Under the pieces are notes generated by a model that did no database searches, had not been told where the DNA came from, and was given only the letters and a program-made list of their open reading frames with translations. DNA of 64,000 nucleotides from assembly GCA_020635085.1 (NCBI GenBank), contig JACKAL010000007.1, forward strand, positions 1-64,000, read 5' to 3'. The stretch's first letter is position 1. Every line of letters begins with the position of its first letter. A program made the position numbers and the translations under genes. Below, piece by piece: positions 7,808-16,003 of the stretch. Source of the stretch: Pseudobdellovibrionaceae bacterium. GTDB lineage: Bacteria > Bdellovibrionota > Bdellovibrionia > Bdellovibrionales > JAGQZY01.

Positions 7808-8623
7808 ATGCTGGATATTTCAGATTATAGAGACTATAAAAAATTCTTAAATCAAAAATTAGATGAGTTAGATGGTTCGGGGAGAGGCTCAAGATCTCGC
7901 TTAGCAAGGCATATTGGTTGCCAAACAGCCTACATTGCTCAAGTATTACGAGGCTCTTCTCATTTTAGCCTGGAGCAAGGTGAATCAATAAATGATTTCC
8001 TAGGACATACAGATGATCAAGGAGCTTATTTTTTATTACTCATTCAATATGCGCGATCTTCAACATCTAAACTTCGTAAACGCTTTGAGAAACAAATTGA
8101 GACTATGAAAAAGGATATCGCAGCGCTCAAGAATAGGTTGGCTGCATCTCCAGCCCCTTCTGAGGAAGATCAGCCGACTTATTATAGTTCATGGGTTTAT
8201 GCCGCGGTTCATGCTCTTATTTCTGTACCGGGGTTTCAAACTATAGATAAAATAAGTGAGCGATTAAATATTAGTAAGAAAAAGGTTAATGAAACCATCG
8301 ATTTTTTGACTAAGGCTGGGATTTTAATAAGAGACAAAAATGGGAAAATTATCACTGGAAAAACTCATATTCATTTGGGGTCAGATTCTCCATTAATTTC
8401 AAAACATCATATGAATTGGAGACTGCAAGCTATGAGATCTATAGACAATGAGATAAAAGACGAAGAGCAATTACATTACTCTTCGGTTATTTCAGTATCC
8501 CATAAAGACAAGGTTCTAATTAAAAATATATTTATTGACGCAATAAAAAAAGCAAAAGAAATAGTTAAACAATCTCAAGATGAAGATATCTGCTGCCTCT
8601 CATTAGATATCTTCTCTTTGTGA
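7808..8623 (+). CDS. TIGR02147-family regulatory protein
   Basis: 271 residues. It starts LDISDYRDYKKFLNQKL, the 'DYRxFL' opening of the TIGR02147 family, followed by an Xre-like helix-turn-helix (SRLARHIGCQTAYIAQVLRGSSHFSLEQ, about residues 30-58) and, after a coiled stretch, a second winged-helix segment (IDKISERLNISKKKVNETIDFLTKAGILI, about 152-180). The family is concentrated in Bdellovibrio-like bacteria and Fibrobacteres and is presumed to be transcription factors; targets are mostly unknown. It is divergent from the exported protein at 7210-7701. A paralogue is at 30447-31292, also next to small exported proteins. Confidence 0.85.
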   Translation: MLDISDYRDYKKFLNQKLDELDGSGRGSRSRLARHIGCQTAYIAQVLRGSSHFSLEQGESINDFLGHTDDQGAYFLLLIQYARSSTSKLRKRFEKQIETMKKDIAALKNRLAASPAPSEEDQPTYYSSWVYAAVHALISVPGFQTIDKISERLNISKKKVNETIDFLTKAGILIRDKNGKIITGKTHIHLGSDSPLISKHHMNWRLQAMRSIDNEIKDEEQLHYSSVISVSHKDKVLIKNIFIDAIKKAKEIVKQSQDEDICCLSLDIFSL

Positions 8624-8680
8624 AGAGAACTAAAATTTTCATACAACGCAAAGCTATCACGCAATAGATTTGCTAACGGA

Positions 8681-8846
8681 GAGCTCTACGAGTGCAAATA
8701 GCATAGTACTTTTTGTTCAAGTCTGCTTCTGATCAACAAAGGTATAATTTTGCGACTGTAAGTTTTAGAGAACATTTATCACTAAATTCAGCGGAAAAAA
8801 TCAAGAAGCCTGAATCTTATGATACAGGCTTTTCTTAACAACGTAG
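8681..8846 (+). repeat. Dispersed repeat copy C (core lost, right two thirds of arm)
   Basis: Matches copies A and B from the GAGTGCAAAT segment through TTGTTCAAG.CTGCT, GTATAATTTTGCGA and the terminal hairpin. The 49-mer core and the left part of the arm are missing. It ends just before the stop of the minus-strand gene 8850-9317. The preceding 57 bases after the regulator gene show nothing further. Confidence 0.85.
8806..8834 (-). terminator. Hairpin in repeat copy C, terminator-like for gene 8850-9317
   Basis: AAGCCTG (8806-8812) pairs with CAGGCTT (8825-8831), the same hairpin as in copies A and B, followed on the minus strand by a T-rich run. It may also end transcription of the plus-strand regulator gene that stops at 8623. 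Confidence 0.6.
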
Positions 8847-8849
8847 GCG

Positions 8850-9317
8850 TTAATTAACAGCGGCGATATTACATTCAAGTCTGTAACCTAATGATGTTTG
8901 TAGGACTTCCAAATATGAAACGCCAGACTTTTCCGTTTTAGTATATTGCGTTTTAAATTTGAAAACTGTATTTCCGGATTGCTTGGACACATAATCGATA
9001 ACACCAACGAAGCTTTCATTATCAAAATAGCCGCTAGCGAATATTTTGGCTTTTTCACCATCAAATATTTCCATTTTGTCTACATTTAGATCGAAGTTAT
9101 CTACCATAGATAGCTCACTATTTTTTGCTACCAGTTCCACTTTCACTTGCTCACAAGCTTGTTGATCAATTTCAAAAATAAGCTCTGGATTTTTGTTTAA
9201 TTCAGGTTGGCCAGAGAATGTTTCGCTGCAAACACCTTGGTACTTTCCGGCGATATTTGGACAAGCAAATGCTAAAGAGTTGAAGAAAAAAATAGATGCA
9301 ATAAATAAACTTTTCAT
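8850..9317 (-). CDS. Exported protein of unknown function
   Basis: 155 residues with a short Sec signal (MKSLFIASIFFFNSLAFA, then CPNIAGKYQGVCSE). The mature part alternates charged and hydrophobic residues as in a small beta-sandwich or lipocalin-like fold (GKYQGVC..., FDNESFVGVIDYVSKQSGNTVFKFKTQYT), with Cys at both ends of the mature chain. I recognise no family. It is the third single-gene unit with repeat DNA at its 3' end (copy C). GGGGGA precedes the ATG. Confidence 0.7.
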   Translation of the reverse strand: MKSLFIASIFFFNSLAFACPNIAGKYQGVCSETFSGQPELNKNPELIFEIDQQACEQVKVELVAKNSELSMVDNFDLNVDKMEIFDGEKAKIFASGYFDNESFVGVIDYVSKQSGNTVFKFKTQYTKTEKSGVSYLEVLQTSLGYRLECNIAAVN

Positions 9318-9378
9318 AAATTCCCCCTATACTGAGGATTTGTTCTAACCAAAAGAGGGGCTTGTGTCTACTATAGGA

Positions 9379-9437
9379 ACCTCTTTGACTACCCCGGCCA
9401 TCATCAAAGTACAGCTCACCACTACGCTCGCCAGAAA
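9379..9437 (+). repeat. Duplicate of the 5' end of gene 4818-5450
   Basis: About 60 bases (GGAACCTCTTTGACTACCCC ... CGCTCGCCAGAAA) repeat positions 5380-5440 with a few differences. At 5380 they encode the N-terminus of the hypothetical protein; here they have no gene attached. A second shared segment, TATACCTGCCAAAGCCCTC, lies at 5464 and again at 9481, but in a different order relative to the 49-mer. Confidence 0.85.
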
Positions 9438-9442
9438 CTTTC

Positions 9443-9484
9443 GTACGGACTTACTTGTGGGACACATAGCGTCTCAAACGTATA
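9443..9484 (+). repeat. 49-mer hairpin repeat, copy 4 (right arm degenerate)
   Basis: Identical to the complete copies from GTACGGACTTAC through GTCTCA, then AAACGTATAC in place of TATGTAAGTCC. It closes the right edge of the repeat-rich block, just outside the stop of the peptide transporter gene. Confidence 0.9.
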
Positions 9485-9531
9485 CCTGCCAAAGCCCTCT
9501 TCGTATAAAAATAAAAATCCCGAAACCAAGA

Positions 9532-11067
9532 CTAAACGTCTTGGCCGATAATCTTATGCAGCTTCCCTTCCGCAAGGAAGAAAAACACGCCAACCACTCC
9601 ACCGAGCACCGCGAAGAGTAAGAAAAACTGGGTCATCGACAATTGGCTGTACAAACCACCAAGTGCACCTGCGAGATAGTTTCCTAAGAAGGAAGACATA
9701 AACCACAAGCCCATCATCATCGACATAAATCTAAGAGGGGCCACTTTGGTAAATAAGCTCATACCAATGGGCGATAAATAAAGTTCGCCCATGGTAAACA
9801 TCCATGTCATAAGCGCAAGTAACGCCATATTCGTAAGAGATTTGTCCACTGTGATGAGATGAGATAACAGTGGGATCACTAAAAACGCGGAACCTGCCAG
9901 CATACAACCAATTCCCATTTTGCGCACTGAGGAGATTTTTTTGCCTTTGGCGGCTCGATACCCCCACCACATATCTAACAATGGTGCGAATATAAAAATA
10001 AACATGGGGTTAAACGCTTGGTAATTTTCCGGTTGTAAACCCAAATGCGCCCAATCGGCCTTTTCCTCTGCCCATAGCTGCAAGGTATTTCCTTGCTGTT
10101 CAAAAATAGCCCAAAAGAAAATAGCACCGATACTGAGTACGACAAGCGAGGCCACGCGTGCCCGATCTTGAGCGCCTTCAATAGAACGAATAGCATAAAC
10201 TACCCCAACGATCACCCCGGCAATAACGATGGCTTTTAAGATATTGGGAATCATGAGAATCACCATAAAACCCACCATTATACCTAACAGACCACCGACG
10301 GTTTTAAGTAAAATCGATTTATGCTCTGCTTGTGGTGCCAGCTCAGATTTGTCCTCTAGCGGAAAAAGCTCGCGTCCCATATGATAAGTAAATAACCCCA
10401 CCAACATCCCAATGCCTGCGAGAGCAAAACCGATGTGCCAAGGTGCACCTGGATTGGTAATGCCCATGGCGTTACAAAACCATTTGGCAAAGTTACTACA
10501 CAAGAATGGTGAGAAGAATGCGCCTAAATTAATCCCCATGTAAAAAATAGTAAACGCCCCATCTCGTCGGCTATCACCTTTTGGATAAAGAGAACCCACT
10601 TGCGTAGAGACATTCGGTTTAAAAGCACCATTCCCCATAATTAAAAAGAAAAGTGCCGGTAAAAATAAATTTTCAAAGGCCATCAGGAAGTGGCCAATAG
10701 CCATCAAACCACCACCAATGTAAACGCTTTTACGTTTCCCCCAAATGCGATCCGCTAAAATTCCACCAAAGAAAGGCGAAAGATACACAAAACCCGTATA
10801 CAAACCATAAATATGAGATGCAAGCGGTTGCGCACCCAAGGAACCAAAGCCTGATTCCAAGATAGAACGTAAAAAATTAAGCCCTAAAACAGAATCGGCT
10901 TTTTCAGGATTCGGCAAAAGATAAGTGACCATATAAAGCACAAGTAAGGCACGCATTCCATAGTAAGACATGCGCTCCCACATTTCGGCGAAGAACAGAA
11001 AAAACAATCCTACCGGATGACCAAAAACTTCTTTACCCCGCAACTTTGCGGCGATGACATTGCTCAT
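9532..11067 (-). CDS. POT/PTR2-family proton-coupled oligopeptide transporter
   Basis: 511 residues, about 12-14 hydrophobic segments. PTR2 hallmarks are all visible: the ExxER-YYG motif in FFLFFAEMWERMSYYGMRALL (about residues 21-41), GGILADRIWGKRKS, GNGAFKPNVSTQVGSLY and FYMGINLGAFFSPF. Members import di- and tripeptides (some import nitrate or antibiotics) across the inner membrane with protons; for a predator or scavenger this fits uptake of digested prey protein (inference). Single gene, preceded by GGAGAT before the ATG. The 280 bases upstream hold no gene and presumably contain the promoter. Confidence 0.9.
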   Translation of the reverse strand: MSNVIAAKLRGKEVFGHPVGLFFLFFAEMWERMSYYGMRALLVLYMVTYLLPNPEKADSVLGLNFLRSILESGFGSLGAQPLASHIYGLYTGFVYLSPFFGGILADRIWGKRKSVYIGGGLMAIGHFLMAFENLFLPALFFLIMGNGAFKPNVSTQVGSLYPKGDSRRDGAFTIFYMGINLGAFFSPFLCSNFAKWFCNAMGITNPGAPWHIGFALAGIGMLVGLFTYHMGRELFPLEDKSELAPQAEHKSILLKTVGGLLGIMVGFMVILMIPNILKAIVIAGVIVGVVYAIRSIEGAQDRARVASLVVLSIGAIFFWAIFEQQGNTLQLWAEEKADWAHLGLQPENYQAFNPMFIFIFAPLLDMWWGYRAAKGKKISSVRKMGIGCMLAGSAFLVIPLLSHLITVDKSLTNMALLALMTWMFTMGELYLSPIGMSLFTKVAPLRFMSMMMGLWFMSSFLGNYLAGALGGLYSQLSMTQFFLLFAVLGGVVGVFFFLAEGKLHKIIGQDV

Positions 11068-11347
11068 GAAATCTCCTTAAAAATAACCAATCCCCAATTT
11101 GCGTCCACCATGATTTTCCCTAATTGTTAACAATGAGGACACATAAACATAACCAAAATGTAACCACTTACTCATAGTCGTAAGGCGTTACACACGCAAC
11201 CGATAACTAGGGTGTTTCCTCAGATAAATGGGCCAAATGAGCGATCTTTCATAGCAAACTGCTGCTAAAATAAACATTCATAAAACACTCCCAACCACTA
11301 GAAAACTAAAAATGACTCCTTGCTCCCACTGATGATATATATGGCTC

Positions 11348-12253
11348 GTGAACGGCGCCGAACTTTATGATCAAACCTATTCCACCCTCTGGGGCTCTCG
11401 ATGGGATAATCTCAAAAAATCCCTTCTCGCAGATCCCCATCATGTGGCGAGGAAAAATCTTTTTTACTTCCGTATCTTTTCAGATAAAAAAGTGGAAGAC
11501 TTTGCATCGCTGGGGATTGAATCTCCATACCCACACGTAACAGATTGCTATGGAGTCAATGAGCACTTCGACATCAATAGTTTTTCGCAATCGTTAATTC
11601 CTTTTTATAAAATGGACCCGGCATCCATCATGGCCGCCCGCGCCCTGAATGTTCAAGAAGGGGACCATGTTCTCGATATGTGTGCTGCCCCCGGTGGGAA
11701 AACATTAATTCTCGCTGAAAGCATGGGCGCCACAGGATCACTTGTCGCCAATGAAATGTCCCCGAAGCGACGTTTTCGTATGATGAGCGTAATTAAACGT
11801 TATGTCGATGAACAAACACGACCACGAATTGATGTGCGTGGCTTTGATGGCAACAAATACGGACTAAAATGCAAAAATACCTTCGATCGTATTTTGCTGG
11901 ATGCTCCTTGCTCCGGAGACCGCGGGCTTCTCCATAAACCAGCGGAACTCGCAGAGTGGACACCAAAACGACCTAAAAATTTTGCTATCCGCCAATATGC
12001 TCTCCTCGCCTCCGCCTTTATGGCTCTCAAACCGGGCGGCACGCTGGTATATAGTACATGTGCTATTTCCCCTTTCGAAAACGATGGCGTCATCGATAAG
12101 CTTTTTAAAAAAAAGAAGGGGGAATTTACAGTTCACAAATCAGCGCATCCCATCGGCGAGTCGACGGAACATGGCCACCTTGTCCTTCCTGATACCGCAC
12201 AGGCCGGCCCTATTTATTTTTCTGTCATCCATAAAAACCCTGATAGCGAGTAA
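11348..12253 (+). CDS. RsmB/NOP2-type RNA (cytosine-C5) methyltransferase
   Basis: 301 residues. SAM-binding motif I is VLDMCAAPGGKT (about 108-119); the NOL1/NOP2/Sun catalytic pair is present: DAPCSGD (Cys about 188) and the STC motif YSTCAI (Cys about 238, the likely nucleophile). NPPY-like substrates are tRNA or rRNA; the short length, with no NusB or PUA extension, fits the single-domain RsmF/NSUN4-like members, but the exact target cannot be read from sequence. The frame starts at GTG 11348; an upstream ATG at 11341 is in another frame. Confidence 0.85.
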   Translation: MNGAELYDQTYSTLWGSRWDNLKKSLLADPHHVARKNLFYFRIFSDKKVEDFASLGIESPYPHVTDCYGVNEHFDINSFSQSLIPFYKMDPASIMAARALNVQEGDHVLDMCAAPGGKTLILAESMGATGSLVANEMSPKRRFRMMSVIKRYVDEQTRPRIDVRGFDGNKYGLKCKNTFDRILLDAPCSGDRGLLHKPAELAEWTPKRPKNFAIRQYALLASAFMALKPGGTLVYSTCAISPFENDGVIDKLFKKKKGEFTVHKSAHPIGESTEHGHLVLPDTAQAGPIYFSVIHKNPDSE

Positions 12254-12427
12254 ACGTTTGTTTTACTGAAAATTTCTAAAAAAATGATCATAAAACGGGA
12301 ACTCATTTTGTAAAATACGTTAAGCATTTTGCTCCAACCATTGAAGTTGTTACACTCCCGCGATCTTACACTTTCTTCAATATATCTAAACTGGTAAGTA
12401 GCTCCTACTAACTATAAAGGAGTTATC

Positions 12428-13372
12428 ATGCGTCTTCTTTCCATTGTTATATTTATCTTTGCGGCTGCTACATGTTCAGCCCAATCCAAAGCTTGGCAAA
12501 TTTATGATCCTGCTGCTCTTGGAGAATACACCTTAATCAAAAAAAATAGTAAGTCTGATGTACAAAAAGCAGAACTCATTTATAATAACGACAATCAACT
12601 TGTTGTCCGCACTGATCGTTTCGATCAAGAATATGAACTCTCTTCGGGCGACAAAGATGGCGTCGTATATACAGGTGAGGACGAACCCAACTGTGATGGC
12701 GGCGAGGATGTTTGCGAATACGACTTGCAAACAACTATTAAATTGCTTTCCACAACAGTTGATGGCAAAGAAATGCCCCAACTTTCCATTGAAATTACCA
12801 TAGCAAACGCTTGGGATGAGGACGGTAAAGACAACTACACCAACACATATATCCTGAACTGGTCCAAAACTCTACCCTACGCTATTCCATTCTATTTAAA
12901 TGCGTTAGTCCCAGAAGAGGCTCAAGCATTAAACCAATCTTGTATGGAAAATTTAAAAGATATCGAATACGACTTCGAAACCACTAGCTATCATAGTGCA
13001 ACAGACATCTGCCCAAACCCAGATTATTTCACATACCGCAATGATCTTGATGAGGCTTTCCCTTATCTTAAAAATGGCTGGCTTGGCAAAAAACATGCAA
13101 GCCAAGTTCAAGAAGTTTCCAAAGAAGATGTCAAAAAATTGGTATTTGATGCCGCAAAAAATCTAGCGCAACAGTACCAAGCGAAAAAAGCGTCCCTTAC
13201 TAGCGCGACGATCATCAGTGAGATCGAAAAAATTGAATCCTACGCATTAAATGCTGGCGATCGATACTTTATCTATCCTAACTACAGAAGTATGGGAATG
13301 TTTATTGCCAATACCAAAAACAAAACAATTGTTCGTCTTATGATTCAAGTTTCCAAGAACAATATGGAGTAA
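12428..13372 (+). CDS. Exported protein of unknown function (314 aa)
   Basis: Signal peptide MRLLSIVIFIFAAATCSAQS with likely cleavage after CSA; AAAGGAG stands seven bases before the ATG. The mature protein has an acidic, Cys-containing segment (GEDEPNCDGGEDVCEYD) that could bind metal or form a disulfide loop, and a helical Lys-rich part (VSKEDVKKLVFDAAKNLAQQYQAKKASL). No family recognised. It precedes another exported protein (13479) in the same direction with a 106-base gap containing two hairpins. Confidence 0.7.
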   Translation: MRLLSIVIFIFAAATCSAQSKAWQIYDPAALGEYTLIKKNSKSDVQKAELIYNNDNQLVVRTDRFDQEYELSSGDKDGVVYTGEDEPNCDGGEDVCEYDLQTTIKLLSTTVDGKEMPQLSIEITIANAWDEDGKDNYTNTYILNWSKTLPYAIPFYLNALVPEEAQALNQSCMENLKDIEYDFETTSYHSATDICPNPDYFTYRNDLDEAFPYLKNGWLGKKHASQVQEVSKEDVKKLVFDAAKNLAQQYQAKKASLTSATIISEIEKIESYALNAGDRYFIYPNYRSMGMFIANTKNKTIVRLMIQVSKNNME

Positions 13373-13378
13373 ACTTAA

Positions 13379-13405
13379 ATCTCCTTTAGATTTTCTAAAG
13401 GGGAT
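13379..13405 (+). terminator. Hairpin after gene 12428-13372
   Basis: A 12-bp stem (ATCTCCTTTAGA with TCTAAAGGGGAT, one G-U) and a TTT loop, starting seven bases after the stop codon. There is no T-tract, so it may be a weak terminator or an mRNA 3'-end stabiliser. Confidence 0.4.
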
Positions 13406-13417
13406 GCTGGTCAATTG

Positions 13418-13444
13418 ATGGTCAGAGATTTCGTCTTTGACCAT
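13418..13444 (+). promoter_or_regulatory. Second hairpin in the 12428/13479 intergenic gap
   Basis: ATGGTCAGAGA (13418-13428) pairs with TCTTTGACCAT (13434-13444), one G-U, loop TTTCG. It ends about 20 bases before the ribosome binding site (ACGAGGAAC) of the next gene, so it could affect its 5' leader or act with the first hairpin to end transcription. Confidence 0.35.
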
Positions 13445-13478
13445 AAAAGCATAAAATTTAACTAACGAGGAACTGACT

Positions 13479-13988
13479 ATGAAATATACTTTTATCCTAT
13501 TAACGATTCTCTTATCATCATCTACTTTTGCACTAACAAAAAAGCTAGATTGTACTGGAAAAAACAATACTGGTCTCGATCTCTTTCAGATAAAAGCGAC
13601 CGTGAATGATGATAATCTCTCGGAAATTCAATTTTGGTCATACAACAATGGTCAAGTGCAAGTAAATATCTATGAAAACTCTAAACAAAGTCCCATGGAT
13701 AGCAAAGTTCATTCTGACTACCACCTTGAATCTAAATATACGGCCCCTGGGTATGGCCTCTCTGGTCACTTGCAATTGGTTGGAAACGTTGTCCCTTTTC
13801 ACCTCGGCTTAAACACTCTCGATACTAGAGCCGGAAAAGTGGACCTACTATTTGACGCTGTCGATTACTTGGCTGAGTTAAACAAATGGCAAGTCGCTGT
13901 ACTTAAAGGCGCCTTAGTGCAATTTGATGTTTATGATGCACCATCGAGTATTACCCCCATCGCATGCACTTTATTAAACGTCGAATAA
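13479..13988 (+). CDS. Exported protein of unknown function (169 aa)
   Basis: Signal peptide MKYTFILLTILLSSSTFALT, ribosome binding site ACGAGGAAC. The mature part is beta-rich (IQFWSYNNGQVQVNIYE, GLSGHLQLVGNVVPFHLGL) with one Cys near each end, as in small periplasmic or surface beta-barrel-like proteins. No family recognised. It follows exported gene 12428 and precedes mepA, so it may be envelope-related. Confidence 0.65.
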   Translation: MKYTFILLTILLSSSTFALTKKLDCTGKNNTGLDLFQIKATVNDDNLSEIQFWSYNNGQVQVNIYENSKQSPMDSKVHSDYHLESKYTAPGYGLSGHLQLVGNVVPFHLGLNTLDTRAGKVDLLFDAVDYLAELNKWQVAVLKGALVQFDVYDAPSSITPIACTLLNVE

Positions 13989-14140
13989 TTTAAATCTTCC
14001 TTCTCCAAATAGGTGTTTCTTCTCTGCAAGAAGCCCTCGTTTACCTCGACTACTGCCCAAGTCCAGACCGTAGAAAAGCTTCCAGAGAAAATAGCAGAAG
14101 TAATCTTGACGGAAATTATACGGCATGATCTGATTTTCCC

Positions 14141-15151
14141 ATGTGGATATGGATTGCCGCACTCTTAATAGTACACGCACAACCTAAGAAAAATCCCTGG
14201 GAGACGATGGCGTCGCCCGTCAAGGCTGATCAATCTATTATTTATGGCTCCTACTCTTCCGGATGCATTGTAAATGCGGAAGAGTTACCCCTGGCAGGTC
14301 CTGGATTCGAAGTCGTAAATCCCTACCGCCACCGCTACTACGCCCATACAAGCCTCATTCAACTGATCAGCCACTTGGGAAAGTGGGCCCAAAACACTGG
14401 TGCTGGAAAAGTGGTTATCGGTGACTTAGGCCAACCCGCCGGCGGCCCTTTAACCGGCGCCCACATGAGTCATCAGATTGGTTTAGATGCCGATATCCGC
14501 TTGCATCTTTTACTTCCTGATAAAGCGATAACTAACCGCAACAGTTTTAACTCTACCGATGTTACTCAATGCCGACATTCAGGCAAAAAAATTAATTACA
14601 CTTTTTTGGCAGAGAAATGGCCACTATCGTCCCATCAACTTCTGCAAACAGCAGCATTAGATGAACGCGTCGAACGCATTTTTGTAAGTGCTGGAATTAA
14701 AAAACATCTTTGCGAAGCGTTTGCGGATCATCCACAGTGGCTAAAAAAAATTCGCCCCGAATGGGGTCACACCAGCCACTTTCATCTACGCTTGCGTTGC
14801 CCCGAGGGAATGACTTCGTGTCTTGCACAAAATCCTATTCCTGAGGATAGCACCGACCTCAGCGGCGTGGGCTGCTCAGGAAATGATTTTAATAGTTGGT
14901 TTATTGCCAGCAAAAATACACATGTTTCGTCTGCATGTATTCCACGCTCAACGAAAGCAGAAAAAAATACTTTAGGCTCCGAACTCCCGCGCTGGGAAAA
15001 TGTGATGAATAAAGATACCTTCCCTAAAGAGTGTAAAGAACTTCTCGCTGCTTTTGCCGCAAAAACGAAAGATCCCGTATTTGCGGAAAAAAAGAAATCC
15101 TCAGAAACTCAACTCTCTCAGCAAAAATCAACCGACACAGTTATTCGTTAA
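14141..15151 (+). CDS. mepA: Penicillin-insensitive murein endopeptidase MepA (M74)
   Basis: 336 residues; short signal (MWIWIAALLIVHAQP). The zinc site of the LAS-type M74 peptidases is visible: GGPLTGAHMSHQIGLDADI (His about 111, Asp about 118) and, later, EWGHTSHFHLRLRCP (His-x-His), close to E. coli MepA. These enzymes cut the D-Ala-meso-DAP cross-link of peptidoglycan in the periplasm; predatory relatives also use peptidoglycan hydrolases on prey walls. Six or more Cys may form disulfides. The C-terminus has an extra Lys/Ser/Gln-rich tail of about 40 residues not typical of the family. No strong ribosome binding site precedes the ATG. Confidence 0.9.
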   Translation: MWIWIAALLIVHAQPKKNPWETMASPVKADQSIIYGSYSSGCIVNAEELPLAGPGFEVVNPYRHRYYAHTSLIQLISHLGKWAQNTGAGKVVIGDLGQPAGGPLTGAHMSHQIGLDADIRLHLLLPDKAITNRNSFNSTDVTQCRHSGKKINYTFLAEKWPLSSHQLLQTAALDERVERIFVSAGIKKHLCEAFADHPQWLKKIRPEWGHTSHFHLRLRCPEGMTSCLAQNPIPEDSTDLSGVGCSGNDFNSWFIASKNTHVSSACIPRSTKAEKNTLGSELPRWENVMNKDTFPKECKELLAAFAAKTKDPVFAEKKKSSETQLSQQKSTDTVIR

Positions 15152-15202
15152 AGATATAATCCTAAGACCATCTAAAAAAATGAAGATGCGTCAACACTCT
15201 CC

Positions 15203-16003
15203 CTACTCCAAATTCCTTTGCTCTACATGCACATGCCTTTGCGGTAGAGCAATCTTATGCTGAATAAAAGCTTCGCGCATTTGCTCAGCAAAGGTGGACT
15301 GTAACAAAAGAAAATTTTTAGTTTCTCCCCACACTCCAAATTTGATCTCTAAAAAATACTCCCCCACTTTTTGTACTAAAAAGAGTGGTTCAGGTTCTTC
15401 CAAACAGTAGGGGTTATGCTCAACCAAATTTAAAAGAAGACTTTTAATATCATTTAACCCCACCGTATAAGACACCGAAAATACGATATCGTGGCGGCGA
15501 ATAGGAAAGTGGCTATAATTGACCACCTGGGTTTTCATGACTGTCTCATTGGGAACGCGCACGAGGGTGTTTTCCATCGTGCGGATGCGCATGGATAATA
15601 AATCAATCGTCAACACCTCGCCACGAACACCACTCACTTCGATCACATCGCCAATAACAAAAGGTCTTTCGAACATCAAAAACAAGCCACTAATCAAATT
15701 TGACACCGAGGTCTGTGCCGCAAAACCCACGGCAATACTGAGCACTCCTGCAGCGCCTAAAATAACATTCATATCAGCACCCAGAATCTGTAGAACGATC
15801 ACTACCGCCAAAGCAAACAGTGTGTATTTTGATATTTTACGCCAAACAAGTTGTTTTTGCCGATTTCCACCCTCTTTAAAAAAGAAGCGAATAATTAACG
15901 ACAGCAGGCGGGATAAAATAAAGAAACTGATAAGAACAAGAAATACTGCCGCTACTTTTAAGGCCAACTCTGTTCCGAGTAAAGAAGTGATATACGCGTT
16001 CAT
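15203..16003 (-). CDS. MscS-family small-conductance mechanosensitive channel
   Basis: 266 residues: three membrane segments (about 14-41, 58-77 and the pore helix 82-112), then the MscS beta domain. The pore segment GAAGVLSIAVGFAAQTSVSNLISGLFLMFERPF is characteristic of MscS TM3, and VIEVSGVRGEVLTIDLLSMRIRTMENTLVRVPN of the beta domain. It opens on hypo-osmotic stress to release solutes. It is the last gene of a three-gene operon: its ATG overlaps the stop of the DUF432-like gene by four bases, so it is translationally coupled to a redox-type protein two genes upstream. Confidence 0.9.
   Translation of the reverse strand: MNAYITSLLGTELALKVAAVFLVLISFFILSRLLSLIIRFFFKEGGNRQKQLVWRKISKYTLFALAVVIVLQILGADMNVILGAAGVLSIAVGFAAQTSVSNLISGLFLMFERPFVIGDVIEVSGVRGEVLTIDLLSMRIRTMENTLVRVPNETVMKTQVVNYSHFPIRRHDIVFSVSYTVGLNDIKSLLLNLVEHNPYCLEEPEPLFLVQKVGEYFLEIKFGVWGETKNFLLLQSTFAEQMREAFIQHKIALPQRHVHVEQRNLE

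Noticed and set aside
4548..9484. Integron with attC sites
   Set aside because: The array resembles cassettes, but I could not find paired attC core boxes in the repeats and there is no integrase in the window.
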